DNA from: Flavobacteriaceae bacterium F08102
GTDB lineage: Bacteria; Bacteroidota; Bacteroidia; Flavobacteriales; Flavobacteriaceae
Length of the DNA: 64,000 nt
NCBI GenBank assembly: GCA_023015935.1
Contig: JALKAY010000004.1
Coordinates: forward strand, 62,001 to 126,000
Direction: 5' to 3'
The position numbers and the translations under genes were made by a program. A model generated the notes under the pieces. That model was not told the origin of the DNA and did no database searches. It saw nothing but the letters and a program-made list of their open reading frames with translations. Shown piece by piece: positions 44,789 to 52,686 of the stretch; position 1 is the first letter of the stretch, and each line of letters opens with the position of its first letter.

Positions 44789-46201
44789 ATGATAGTAAAC
44801 GACACCATAATTGCCTTAGCAACGCCACAAGGTGCTGGCGCCATTGCTGTACTTCGTATTTCAGGAGAAGCGGCAATTCAACTTACAGAGCCCTTATTTA
44901 GATCTATAAAAGGTAAAAAGTTGGCGTCTCAAAACACGCATACGCTGTTATTAGGACATATCGTAGATCAAAAACGAGTTATTGACCAAGTTTTGGTGAG
45001 TATTTTTAAAAATCCACACTCGTATACAGGCGAAAATGTCGTAGAAATTTCATGTCACGGATCACCCTATATTCAACAAGAAATTCTACAGCTCTTTGTA
45101 AAAAATGGATGTCGTCTTGCAGATCCTGGAGAATTCACACTTCGAGCTTTCTTAAATGGTAAATTGGATTTAAGTCAAGCTGAGGCCGTTGCTGACCTAA
45201 TCGCATCTGACTCTAAAGCTTCACATCAATTGGCAATTGAGCAAATGCGCGGTGGATTTTCATCAGAAATTGAAGCGTTACGACAAGAATTATTGAATTT
45301 TGCTTCGTTGATTGAACTTGAGCTCGATTTTTCAGAAGAAGATGTCGAATTTGCTGATAGAGATGCATTTCAAAGCCTTATCCATAAGATCTCAAAGGTA
45401 CTCAAGCGCTTAATTGAATCCTTTGCCTTCGGAAACGTATTAAAAAACGGTATTCCCGTAGCTATTATCGGAGAACCTAATGTTGGGAAATCTACCTTGT
45501 TAAATAGCCTCCTCAATGAGGATAAAGCCATTGTGAGTGATATTGCGGGTACAACTAGAGATACTATTGAAGATGAAATTACCTTAAATGGAGTTACTTA
45601 TCGCTTTATCGATACTGCTGGCATTCGCGAAACTCAAGATCTTATTGAAAATATTGGGATCAAAAAAACCTATGAAGCCTCAGCTAAAGCCCAGCTTATT
45701 TTGTTTTTATTCGATGTATCTCGATTGCAAAATACGAGTGACGAGGATGTACAAGAACATATTACCAACCTACAGACTGAAATTGACAAAATCCACCATA
45801 AATTCCCCGATAAAAAGATCCGTGTGGTAGCAAATAAGGCCGACTTAATCACTCCTGAAAATTTAGAGAAATTCAAGAAAGCATTTGAACAAGCCCTCTT
45901 TATCTCGGCTAAAGACCCATCGGGTATTGAATTATTAAAGAAAGAACTCACGAATCTAATCAATACTGGCAGCTTAAGTAATAATCAAAATATCGTTAGT
46001 AATAGCCGTCATTTTGAAGCACTTAACCTTGCTTTAAAAGCTATCAACTCTGTACAAGAAGGCCTTGATCAAGGAATCAGTTCTGATTTAATTGCGATTG
46101 ACATACGCGAAGCTTTAGAACACCTTGGTAGTATTACCGGAAAGGTTACCAATGAAGATTTATTAGGAAATATTTTTGCTAATTTTTGTATAGGGAAGTA
46201 A
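44789..46201 (+). CDS. mnmE: tRNA modification GTPase MnmE (TrmE)
   Basis: 470 residues. The N-terminal folate-binding/dimerisation domain contains ATPQGAGAIAVLRISG, followed by helical parts and a G domain (about 220-375) with G1 GEPNVGKST, G2/G3 around IAGTTRDT and DTAG, and G4 NKAD. The protein ends in the catalytic CIGK motif, intact. With MnmG it makes the cmnm5U modification of tRNA wobble uridines. Its 3' end is a known target for genomic-island integration (SGI1-type elements), and an integrase-bearing element begins right after its stop. Confidence 0.97.
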   Translation: MIVNDTIIALATPQGAGAIAVLRISGEAAIQLTEPLFRSIKGKKLASQNTHTLLLGHIVDQKRVIDQVLVSIFKNPHSYTGENVVEISCHGSPYIQQEILQLFVKNGCRLADPGEFTLRAFLNGKLDLSQAEAVADLIASDSKASHQLAIEQMRGGFSSEIEALRQELLNFASLIELELDFSEEDVEFADRDAFQSLIHKISKVLKRLIESFAFGNVLKNGIPVAIIGEPNVGKSTLLNSLLNEDKAIVSDIAGTTRDTIEDEITLNGVTYRFIDTAGIRETQDLIENIGIKKTYEASAKAQLILFLFDVSRLQNTSDEDVQEHITNLQTEIDKIHHKFPDKKIRVVANKADLITPENLEKFKKAFEQALFISAKDPSGIELLKKELTNLINTGSLSNNQNIVSNSRHFEALNLALKAINSVQEGLDQGISSDLIAIDIREALEHLGSITGKVTNEDLLGNIFANFCIGK

Positions 46202-46215
46202 TTATATTTCCTTTT
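46175..46215 (+). other. Candidate attL at the 3' end of mnmE
   Basis: The last codons and stop of mnmE (TTTTGTATAGGGAAGTAA) directly precede the integrase-excisionase region, and downstream gene content changes from housekeeping to mobile. The exact core cannot be defined because the right end of the element lies outside the window. Confidence 0.5.
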
Positions 46216-46265
46216 ATTGTTAAGTGATTGTTTTTCTTGTGTTTATGTAAATTTATATTCCTTTT

Positions 46266-46349
46266 TTTGTTGCTTTTTTACTCTTGTTTAATTAAATTTG
46301 TTGTATATCTGTTGCCTTAAATGCAGATTTGTTGCCCAAATCTGTTGAC
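46266..46349 (+). repeat. Five short direct repeats T(T/C)TGTTGnn, possible integrase arm sites
   Basis: TTTGTTGCT (46266), TTTGTTGTA (46297), TCTGTTGCC (46308), TTTGTTGCC (46328) and TCTGTTGAC (46341) lie in one orientation. The spacings are 31, 11, 20 and 13 bp, mostly near whole helical turns. The 46324-46344 part also forms a palindrome (CAGATTTG-TTGCC-CAAATCTG). Their position between attL and the integrase fits arm-type sites. Confidence 0.4.
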
Positions 46350-46369
46350 AAAAATAGTGGCGAAATGAT

Positions 46370-46416
46370 GCACCATATTGCCCCACGTTGCACCATAACA
46401 CTACATAAAGCACCAT
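46370..46416 (+). repeat. Three GCACCAT repeats at exact 20-bp period
   Basis: GCACCAT at 46370, 46390 and 46410. The 20-bp period is not a multiple of three, so this is a DNA-level signal rather than coding constraint. It lies directly upstream of the excisionase-like ATG at 46419 and may bind that protein or the integrase. Confidence 0.5.
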
Positions 46417-46418
46417 TT

Positions 46419-46784
46419 ATGAGCAGTAATTTATACATCCCAAAAACTTGTAAACATTGCGGTAATGCCTTTACAGCACGCACAACAGTAACTAAATACT
46501 GTGGTGATACTTGTGCTAAAAAAGCTTACAAGGCTCGCAAGCGTCAAGAAAAAATACAAGCTACTCTTACAAAGAATATGGAACAGCAAAAAGAAGTTGT
46601 TCAAGTTCCAAATACAAATGCAGTAAACAACAAAGATTTTTTGAGTGTTACTGAAGCATCACAATTAATAGGCGTTAGTAGATGGACCATTCAAAGAATG
46701 ATCCAACAAGGACGTTTAAAAGCTGTTCCTTTTGGAAGAAAGCGTATCATAGCTAGATGGCAAATAGAAAACCTTTTTAATTAG
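46419..46784 (+). CDS. Excisionase-like helix-turn-helix protein with zinc-knuckle N-terminus
   Basis: 121 residues from the ATG at 46419 (MSSNLYIPKTCKHCG); the frame is open upstream but there it overlaps the repeat array. The N-terminal treble-cleft-like Cys set (CKHCGNAF ... KYCGDTC) is of the type seen before DNA-binding helices. The C-terminal HTH_17/MerR-like domain (FLSVTEASQLIGVSRWTIQR) is typical of excisionases and directionality factors. It lies 6 nt before the integrase and likely directs excision. Confidence 0.8.
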   Translation: MSSNLYIPKTCKHCGNAFTARTTVTKYCGDTCAKKAYKARKRQEKIQATLTKNMEQQKEVVQVPNTNAVNNKDFLSVTEASQLIGVSRWTIQRMIQQGRLKAVPFGRKRIIARWQIENLFN

Positions 46785-46790
46785 CACATT

Positions 46791-47885
46791 ATGAAAGTAA
46801 CATTAAGACAACGTAAGAAGAACAATAAAATTAGTTTGTATTTAGATTACTATCATAAAGGCAAACGTAAAACCGAGTATTTACGATTATACCTTACACC
46901 TAACCCGAAAACTAAAACCGAAAGAGAGGTCAACAAGAAAACCAAGCAATTGGCTGAAACTATTTGTGCTCAGCGACAGATTGAAATTCAAAACGGTATT
47001 TATGGATTCCAAGACATTGAGAAATTAAAAGGAAGTTTCATTACTTATGTAACAGCATTAGCTGAAAAGAAGAATACTAGCTCTGGAAACTATAGTAATT
47101 GGAACAGTATGTTGAAGCATTTAAAAACTTTTTGTCCAACTGATGTAAGTTTTCAGGACATTGATAAGGATTTTGTAGAACGATTCAAAGAATATTTAGA
47201 TAAGGATGCTATGGCAAGAGCAGGTAAAAAGCTTTCCCAAAACTCTAAATATTCATACTTCGGAAAATTCTGTGCTGCTCTAAAACAGGCGGTAAAAGAT
47301 GGTATATTAAAAGTCAATCCTGCAGATGGTGTTTCACATTTTAAGCAAGGTGAACCCCAACGAGAGTTTTTAACACTCGATGAATTACAAAAACTAGTCA
47401 ATACAGAATGTGAATTACCTATATTAAAGAATGCGTTTATTTTCTCTGCGCTTACTGGTTTACGTTGGTCCGATATTGAAAAACTAATTTGGTCAGAAAT
47501 TCAACATTCTAAAGAAATGGGATATTATATTCGATTTAGACAAAAGAAAACAAAAGGAGTTGAAACCTTACCTATTTCAGACCAAGCAGTAGAATTATTA
47601 GGAGACAGAGGCAAACCTGAAGAAAAGGTTTTTAAAGGTTTACATTATAGTGCTTGGTCAAATTTAAAGTTACAACAATGGATACTTCAAGCAGGAATCA
47701 CAAAAAACATTACGTTCCATTGTGCGCGTCATACCTATGCAACTTTACAATTAACTTTAGGAACAGATATTTACACAGTTTCCAAGTTATTAGGTCATAA
47801 AGAATTAAGAAACACTCAAATTTATGCTAAAGTAATTGATGATAAAAAGAAAGAAGCTGCTAATCGTATTCAACTGGATTTATAA
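46791..47885 (+). CDS. Tyrosine recombinase / integrase
   Basis: 364 residues: an arm-binding N-terminal domain (LRQRKKNNKISLYLDYY), a SAM-like core-binding domain (about 75-185) and a catalytic domain. The full active-site set is visible: Arg225 (TGLRWSDI), Lys252/253, His310 and Arg313 (FHCARHTYAT), His336 (LLGHKELRNTQ) and the nucleophile Tyr345. It is of the Bacteroidota phage/ICE integrase class and presumably integrates the element at mnmE. Confidence 0.95.
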   Translation: MKVTLRQRKKNNKISLYLDYYHKGKRKTEYLRLYLTPNPKTKTEREVNKKTKQLAETICAQRQIEIQNGIYGFQDIEKLKGSFITYVTALAEKKNTSSGNYSNWNSMLKHLKTFCPTDVSFQDIDKDFVERFKEYLDKDAMARAGKKLSQNSKYSYFGKFCAALKQAVKDGILKVNPADGVSHFKQGEPQREFLTLDELQKLVNTECELPILKNAFIFSALTGLRWSDIEKLIWSEIQHSKEMGYYIRFRQKKTKGVETLPISDQAVELLGDRGKPEEKVFKGLHYSAWSNLKLQQWILQAGITKNITFHCARHTYATLQLTLGTDIYTVSKLLGHKELRNTQIYAKVIDDKKKEAANRIQLDL

Positions 47886-48835
47886 TGAAAGGAAGTATAT
47901 TTTCAAGTTTGGTGTCAATAACCAATGGCTTACATAGAGATAATAGACAGGAAAAGAATTTTAAATACTTATTGTCTGATTTTAAATTGAACCAAAAAGC
48001 TGATAACGCAGTTTTTAAAGTAAACTTTAAAAAGCCTTTAAACGCCAAAAAAGAATACTACCAAAAGTTGATTTATAATGAAACTGAAAATACAATAGCT
48101 TTATTTGTAAAGGAATTTCCCAAAAATGCAACCCCGCTAGAAAATAAATATAGCTATACCCTTCTACTTAATAAATTTGATAAGTACTTAAATGATATTT
48201 CAACTTATATCACTAAAAAGGGAATAACAGCTGATTTAAGTAATGATGACAATTATATCATAAACTACTTAAAAGTGTCTGCTATAAGATTGTATGCTGA
48301 ATTACAAGAGCAATACGGCCAATTTTCAGATACCGCTTTATTTTCAATTCAAGAAATAGCAGAAAAGTATTTTAACGATACAGATTTTGACACTTCAGTA
48401 TTTGTAAAATTAGAAACAGATAAAAAGGAGGAAGTTAAAAAACCATCTAAAACCAAAAGTAAGCCTAAAACTTCATTTGGTTATAAAAATAAAGACACCT
48501 CTGGTTTACTCAAAGTGCTAAATGATTTTCAATTAAGGATTGACCTATTAGATAATAGAACCACGGTGCAACAATTATATAATCTTTTAATAGCAAAAGA
48601 TTTTACAGAATTAAATACTGAAATTTACCTTCAATGCGAAACCACGCAGTTTAGTTATATAGTAGATGTTTTAAAACCTTTCTTTACAGGATTTAATCCT
48701 ACTTCAATTGAGCGTTCCGGAAAGTTTATTACTAAAACAGGAACACCTCTAAAGGCAAATAATCTTCATAAAAACAAAGTCCACAACCCAAAAGAAAAAG
48801 AAGAAATAGACAATATTATCCAACAACTGCAATAA
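47885..48835 (+). CDS. Protein of unknown function, coupled to the integrase
   Basis: 316 residues. The first base of its ATG is the last base of the integrase stop (TAATG). The N-terminal half is helical (KYSYTLLLNKFDKYLNDIST). A Lys-rich linker (KKEEVKKPSKTKSKPKTSFG) follows, then a C-terminal domain (about 205-280; LNDFQLRIDLLDNRTTVQQL). I recall similar proteins beside Bacteroidota integrases but cannot name a function. Confidence 0.75.
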   Translation: MKGSIFSSLVSITNGLHRDNRQEKNFKYLLSDFKLNQKADNAVFKVNFKKPLNAKKEYYQKLIYNETENTIALFVKEFPKNATPLENKYSYTLLLNKFDKYLNDISTYITKKGITADLSNDDNYIINYLKVSAIRLYAELQEQYGQFSDTALFSIQEIAEKYFNDTDFDTSVFVKLETDKKEEVKKPSKTKSKPKTSFGYKNKDTSGLLKVLNDFQLRIDLLDNRTTVQQLYNLLIAKDFTELNTEIYLQCETTQFSYIVDVLKPFFTGFNPTSIERSGKFITKTGTPLKANNLHKNKVHNPKEKEEIDNIIQQLQ

Positions 48836-48838
48836 AAA

Positions 48839-48867
48839 ACAGTAAGATTAGTATGAAATCTTACTGT
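48839..48867 (+). terminator. Terminator after the integrase operon
   Basis: ACAGTAAGATT (48839-48849) pairs perfectly with AATCTTACTGT (48857-48867) around a 7-nt loop, starting 3 nt after the stop. The following TGTCTT gives only a weak U-tract. Confidence 0.6.
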
Positions 48868-48947
48868 TGTCTTACCCTCATTTTACACTCTTACTAAAAT
48901 CCGAGAGTCAATTTTTAACCTTTGTCCTGTTCTTGAAAACCAAGAAT

Positions 48948-48965
48948 GACATTTGGCCAGATGTC
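48948..48965. promoter_or_regulatory. 18-bp near-perfect palindrome, possible operator
   Basis: GACATTTGGCCAGATGTC is palindromic except for one G/T pair and lies 29 bp upstream of the HTH gene at 48994. It is preceded by a second small palindrome (TTCTTG-AAAAC-CAAGAA). It may be an operator for one of the element's HTH proteins. Confidence 0.4.
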
Positions 48966-48993
48966 CATTTCTATTTCTTAAAATTATTTAGTT

Positions 48994-49293
48994 ATGGACG
49001 AAATATTAGAACGTCTTAAAATTATTGAAGAACACGTTTTAGACAGAAACATTATTGTAAAAAACGTATTGAGCTTTAACGAGGCTTGTAAGTTTTTAGA
49101 GTTGTCACATTCTCATTTATACAAACTTACTAGTACCGGAACCATTCCTCATTACAAACCGAATGGTAAAAAAATCTATTTCAACAGAGCAGAACTAGAG
49201 CAATGGTTATTGAGTAACCGTGTCGATTCACAAGATGAAATCGAACAGCGAGCTGCCGATTACTTAATCAATAAAGGAAAGGTAAAGTTATGA
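48994..49293 (+). CDS. Helix-turn-helix (excisionase-type) protein
   Basis: 99 residues. A short coiled N-terminus is followed by an HTH_17 domain (LSFNEACKFLELSHSHLYKL ... KKIYFNRAELEQWLL). Such proteins precede replication genes in Bacteroidota mobile elements and act as regulators or replication/excision accessories. Its stop overlaps the next start by 4 nt. Confidence 0.85.
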   Translation: MDEILERLKIIEEHVLDRNIIVKNVLSFNEACKFLELSHSHLYKLTSTGTIPHYKPNGKKIYFNRAELEQWLLSNRVDSQDEIEQRAADYLINKGKVKL

Positions 49294-49586
49294 CTGAAAT
49301 AATCGATTTACTCTTGGCTCTCTCACAAGAGATTAAGGACATAAAAGCACGTATCGAACTAATAAGAGCATCGAGAGCAGAATACTTAAAAGATACGTGG
49401 ATTGACAACCAAGATGTGTTGCAAATGCTACATATTAGCCAACGCACTTTACAAACATTACGTTCAAATGGTACGCTTCCATATAGCAAGATACAAGGTA
49501 AATTTTATTACAAAGTATCAGATATAGAGGAACTATTACAGAACAATTATTACAACCCAAATTTCAAATGCGATGAAAATATGTAG
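49290..49586 (+). CDS. Helix-turn-helix protein, second copy type
   Basis: 98 residues. An N-terminal helix (LLALSQEIKDIKARIELI) is followed by an HTH_17 domain (WIDNQDVLQMLHISQRTLQT ... KFYYKVSDIEELL). It is a relative of the preceding protein and overlaps both neighbours (4 nt and 14 nt), so it belongs to the replication-gene operon. Confidence 0.85.
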   Translation: MTEIIDLLLALSQEIKDIKARIELIRASRAEYLKDTWIDNQDVLQMLHISQRTLQTLRSNGTLPYSKIQGKFYYKVSDIEELLQNNYYNPNFKCDENM

Positions 49587-50481
49587 AGAAAACATCTTGA
49601 AGAAAACGCATTACGGGTTAAATATCTATGCGTATGTATTAAAACAGTATTATCCCAAAACAACAGTCCTTTCCTCAAAAGGAAGGGACTGCGGGGTAAC
49701 CCGTAACCCTTTTAACGGTGGAAAATCAACATTAAAAATTAATCTGGTCGATAATAAAGCGGTGCATTATGATACAGAACTAACCAATTTTAAAGGTGAT
49801 GTATTCGACTTTGCATCCTATCATTTTAAAATCGTTGATGAAGAAAAATTGTTATTAAAAATCAACGAAGAACTACATCTAAATCTTGATGTAAACCAAA
49901 AAAATAAATTGTCCTGGTTAGATACACACGATGATACTTGGTATGCTTACAGCAGTTTTTACAAAGCTCCAATCAGAAATGTGTTCCCAACTGAAAAAGT
50001 ACGATTATATCAAATATTTGAACGCATTACAAGTGATAAGTATAAAAGTATCACAGAACAATTTAGAGCAATTAAAGACCCTAAAGAAGCTCGAAAATTT
50101 AAAGCAAATCATTTTGATTATGTAACATTTTCAGGCGTGTTTTCTAAACGTAATGATGACAGCTTAATTGAGCATTCATCACTATTGACAATCGATTTCG
50201 ACCATTTAGAGAATCTTGAAGAACTAAAACAACAATTATTAAACGATGAATATTTCGAAACCGAATTGTTGTTTACATCACCTTCTGGAGAAGGCTTAAA
50301 ATGGATAATTAGAATCGATTTATCCAAAGTGTCACACAGTCAATATTTTATTGCGGTGGCCAATTACATAAAACAGAAGTATAACATTGAGGTAGACCAG
50401 TCGGGTAAAGACGTCTCAAGAGCATGTTTTTTACCCCACGACCCATTGGCATACCTACATAAAAGACATCAAAAAATATGA
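49573..50481 (+). CDS. BT4734/BF3469-family primase-like protein (VirE N-terminal domain)
   Basis: 302 residues. The N-terminal part contains a small zinc-free domain (RDCGVTRNPFNGGKSTLKIN, GDVFDFASYHF). The middle to C-terminal part matches the BT4734/BF3469 type with an archaeo-eukaryotic-primase-like core: SLLTIDFDHLENLEEL with the metal-binding D-x-D, TSPSGEGLKWIIRID, and SRACFLPHDP. It probably primes replication of the excised element together with the next gene, which it overlaps by 4 nt. Confidence 0.85.
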   Translation: MKICRENILKKTHYGLNIYAYVLKQYYPKTTVLSSKGRDCGVTRNPFNGGKSTLKINLVDNKAVHYDTELTNFKGDVFDFASYHFKIVDEEKLLLKINEELHLNLDVNQKNKLSWLDTHDDTWYAYSSFYKAPIRNVFPTEKVRLYQIFERITSDKYKSITEQFRAIKDPKEARKFKANHFDYVTFSGVFSKRNDDSLIEHSSLLTIDFDHLENLEELKQQLLNDEYFETELLFTSPSGEGLKWIIRIDLSKVSHSQYFIAVANYIKQKYNIEVDQSGKDVSRACFLPHDPLAYLHKRHQKI

Positions 50482-52217
50482 AAAAGATATTCAATCCTAA
50501 TGATTGGTTAGTTGTTCCAGAGCAAAAAGAAAAAACTAAAACACCAATCAACAACAACCCAACAACGGTTGTTGCAAACGATATTGAATCATATATCAGC
50601 GCATTAGAACAATCAGGTATCGATATTACTGATACTTATGAAAAATGGCGTGATATTGGTTTTGCTATTTCTGAAGAATACGGAGAAGATGGACGTAATT
50701 ACTACCATAGAATAAGCAGAAATTATTCAGGTTACGACCATAAAGAATGCGACGAACAGTATAACAAATGTTTACAAGCCAAAGGACACGGAATTACCAT
50801 TGCAACCTTATATCACTATTTACATCAAGTTGGTATTAAACCAAAACAGAAACAACAACTTGCTGAAGTGATACAACAGGCAGATGATGTTAAACAACAT
50901 CTGCCAATAATACCAACAACAGTCTACAACAACATCCCAACATTTTTAAAACAGATAGTACAACCATCAAGTAGCAATGAAGAACGTGATATTTTATTGT
51001 TAGGGGCATTAACAGCCTTTAGTGCTTGTTTTCCAAAATTGTTCGGTATTTACGACCAACGTAAAGTATTTAGTAACTTGTATTTGTTTGTTACTGCACC
51101 AGCTTCAGCAGGTAAAGGAAGATTAAACCAAATTAAAAATTTGGTGAATCCTGTTCACAAACAACAACGCGAACAATCCAAAATTCTAAAACAACAATAT
51201 CAGGCTCAAATGGCTTCTTACAATATGAACAAGGGCAAAAATGAAACTATAGAAAAACCAAATAAACCACCCGAAAGAATGCTCTTTATTCCTGCTAACA
51301 ATAGTGTTACAGGTGTCTATCAATTAATTTCTGATAACGAAGGAAGAGGATTAATTTTTGAAACCGAAGGTGATACATTAGCTCAAGCCTTTAAAAGTGA
51401 TTATGGTAATTACTCCGATGGTTTCCGTAAAGCTTTCCACCACGAAACCATTAGTTACTATCGTAGAACAGATAGAGAATACGTAGACATTGAAAAACCC
51501 TGTTTGTCAGCTGTCCTTTCTGGTACACCAAAACAAATTCAAACATTGGTTCCAAGTGCTGAAAATGGCCTGTTTAGTCGTTTTATATTTTATTATATGA
51601 ATATCAAACCTACTTGGAAAAATGTGTTTCAAAACAATATAACAAACGGCTTGGATCAATATTATGAGCAATTAGGAAAAGAGTTTTTTGGGTTATACAA
51701 AACCCTAAAAAACAATCCAGATATTGAAATAAGGTTAACAACAGAACAACAACAAAAATTCAATGCGTTTTTTGAAAAACTACAAACCAAATACCTCAAT
51801 CTACAACCTGATGATTATATAGCAACCGTGAGGCGTTTAGGTTTAATTGCATTCAGAATTATAATGTTGTTTTCTGCATTTCGCATTATGGAAGATGGCG
51901 ATGTCAACCAAGTTAGACATTGTGAGGATATAGATTTTGAAAATACATTGAAAATAATTAGTGTGTTAGTAAAGCATAGTAGTAAGGTCTTTAACGATTT
52001 GCCTATAGAACAAAAGCAAGTTAAACGAGCCAATCGAAAAGAGCGTTTTTTAGAAGAATTACCTTATCAGTTTTCAAGACAAGATTACCTAAATATAGCC
52101 GACAAAAACAAGATACCTCATAAAACAGCAGAAGGCTATATTACAAAATTTGTGGATGCTGGTCTAATACATAGGGAGGCACATAACAATTATACAAATC
52201 CCACCAAAGCACAATAA
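50478..52217 (+). CDS. PriCT-2 / DUF3987 replication protein (helicase-like)
   Basis: 579 residues. A PriCT-2 domain (about 30-125; SYISALEQSGIDITDTYEKW, YDHKECDEQYNKC) precedes DUF3987, a P-loop-like helicase-related domain (FVTAPASAGKGRLNQIKNLV for the A loop; RGLIFETEGDTLAQAFKSDYG for the B region). With the preceding BT4734-type protein it forms a split primase-helicase, the usual replication module of Bacteroidota mobilisable elements. Confidence 0.87.
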   Translation: MKKIFNPNDWLVVPEQKEKTKTPINNNPTTVVANDIESYISALEQSGIDITDTYEKWRDIGFAISEEYGEDGRNYYHRISRNYSGYDHKECDEQYNKCLQAKGHGITIATLYHYLHQVGIKPKQKQQLAEVIQQADDVKQHLPIIPTTVYNNIPTFLKQIVQPSSSNEERDILLLGALTAFSACFPKLFGIYDQRKVFSNLYLFVTAPASAGKGRLNQIKNLVNPVHKQQREQSKILKQQYQAQMASYNMNKGKNETIEKPNKPPERMLFIPANNSVTGVYQLISDNEGRGLIFETEGDTLAQAFKSDYGNYSDGFRKAFHHETISYYRRTDREYVDIEKPCLSAVLSGTPKQIQTLVPSAENGLFSRFIFYYMNIKPTWKNVFQNNITNGLDQYYEQLGKEFFGLYKTLKNNPDIEIRLTTEQQQKFNAFFEKLQTKYLNLQPDDYIATVRRLGLIAFRIIMLFSAFRIMEDGDVNQVRHCEDIDFENTLKIISVLVKHSSKVFNDLPIEQKQVKRANRKERFLEELPYQFSRQDYLNIADKNKIPHKTAEGYITKFVDAGLIHREAHNNYTNPTKAQ

Positions 52218-52242
52218 GGATTTTGAGGATTTTAAGGAAACA

Positions 52243-52279
52243 AGGATTTGTGAATTTAATGCATATCCTCAAATCCTTA
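52243..52279 (+). terminator. Hairpin after the DUF3987 gene
   Basis: AAGGATTTG (52243-52251) pairs with CAAATCCTT (52271-52279), followed by a pyrimidine-rich stretch ending CTTCTTTT. It separates the replication module from the restriction-modification genes. Confidence 0.45.
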
Positions 52280-52380
52280 ACTTCCTCATTTTCTTCTTTT
52301 AATTGTTAATATCTTTTTTTTATATCTTGTTCTCTTTTTCTTACATTAGACAGATATTGACAAGTCAAAATACTCCAAAA

Positions 52381-52686
52381 ATGACATTTGGCGAATACAT
52401 CAGAGGTATACGGGAGGAAAAGAAATTATTGTTAAGAGAAGTTGCCTCTCAAATGAATATTGATACCGCTCTTTTAAGTAAAATTGAACGTGGTACGCGT
52501 ATAGCTCGTAAAGAACAAGCGGTGGCTTTAGCCAAAGCTTTAAAACAAAATAAAAGTCAATTACTTCAATTTTGGATGGCAGATAAAATTGTCAATATGA
52601 TTAAGGATGAGTCCAACATTGCGGAAATCCTCAAAATTGTAGAAGAAGAAATTAATAACTTAACCAACAAAAAACAGCAGCTTTAA
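52381..52686 (+). CDS. XRE-family regulator of the restriction-modification system
   Basis: 101 residues from the ATG at 52381 (MTFGEYIRGIREEKKLLLRE); the open frame starts earlier in a non-coding-looking T-rich stretch. The HTH_3 domain (REVASQMNIDTALLSKIERG) is followed by a dimerising helix. Its stop abuts the methylase/nuclease start with no gap, the arrangement of a control protein setting expression of the modification-restriction gene. Confidence 0.85.
   Translation: MTFGEYIRGIREEKKLLLREVASQMNIDTALLSKIERGTRIARKEQAVALAKALKQNKSQLLQFWMADKIVNMIKDESNIAEILKIVEEEINNLTNKKQQL

Noticed and set aside
46202-46260. tRNA gene as integration target
   Set aside because: No cloverleaf or T-loop sequence is present; the element abuts mnmE instead.
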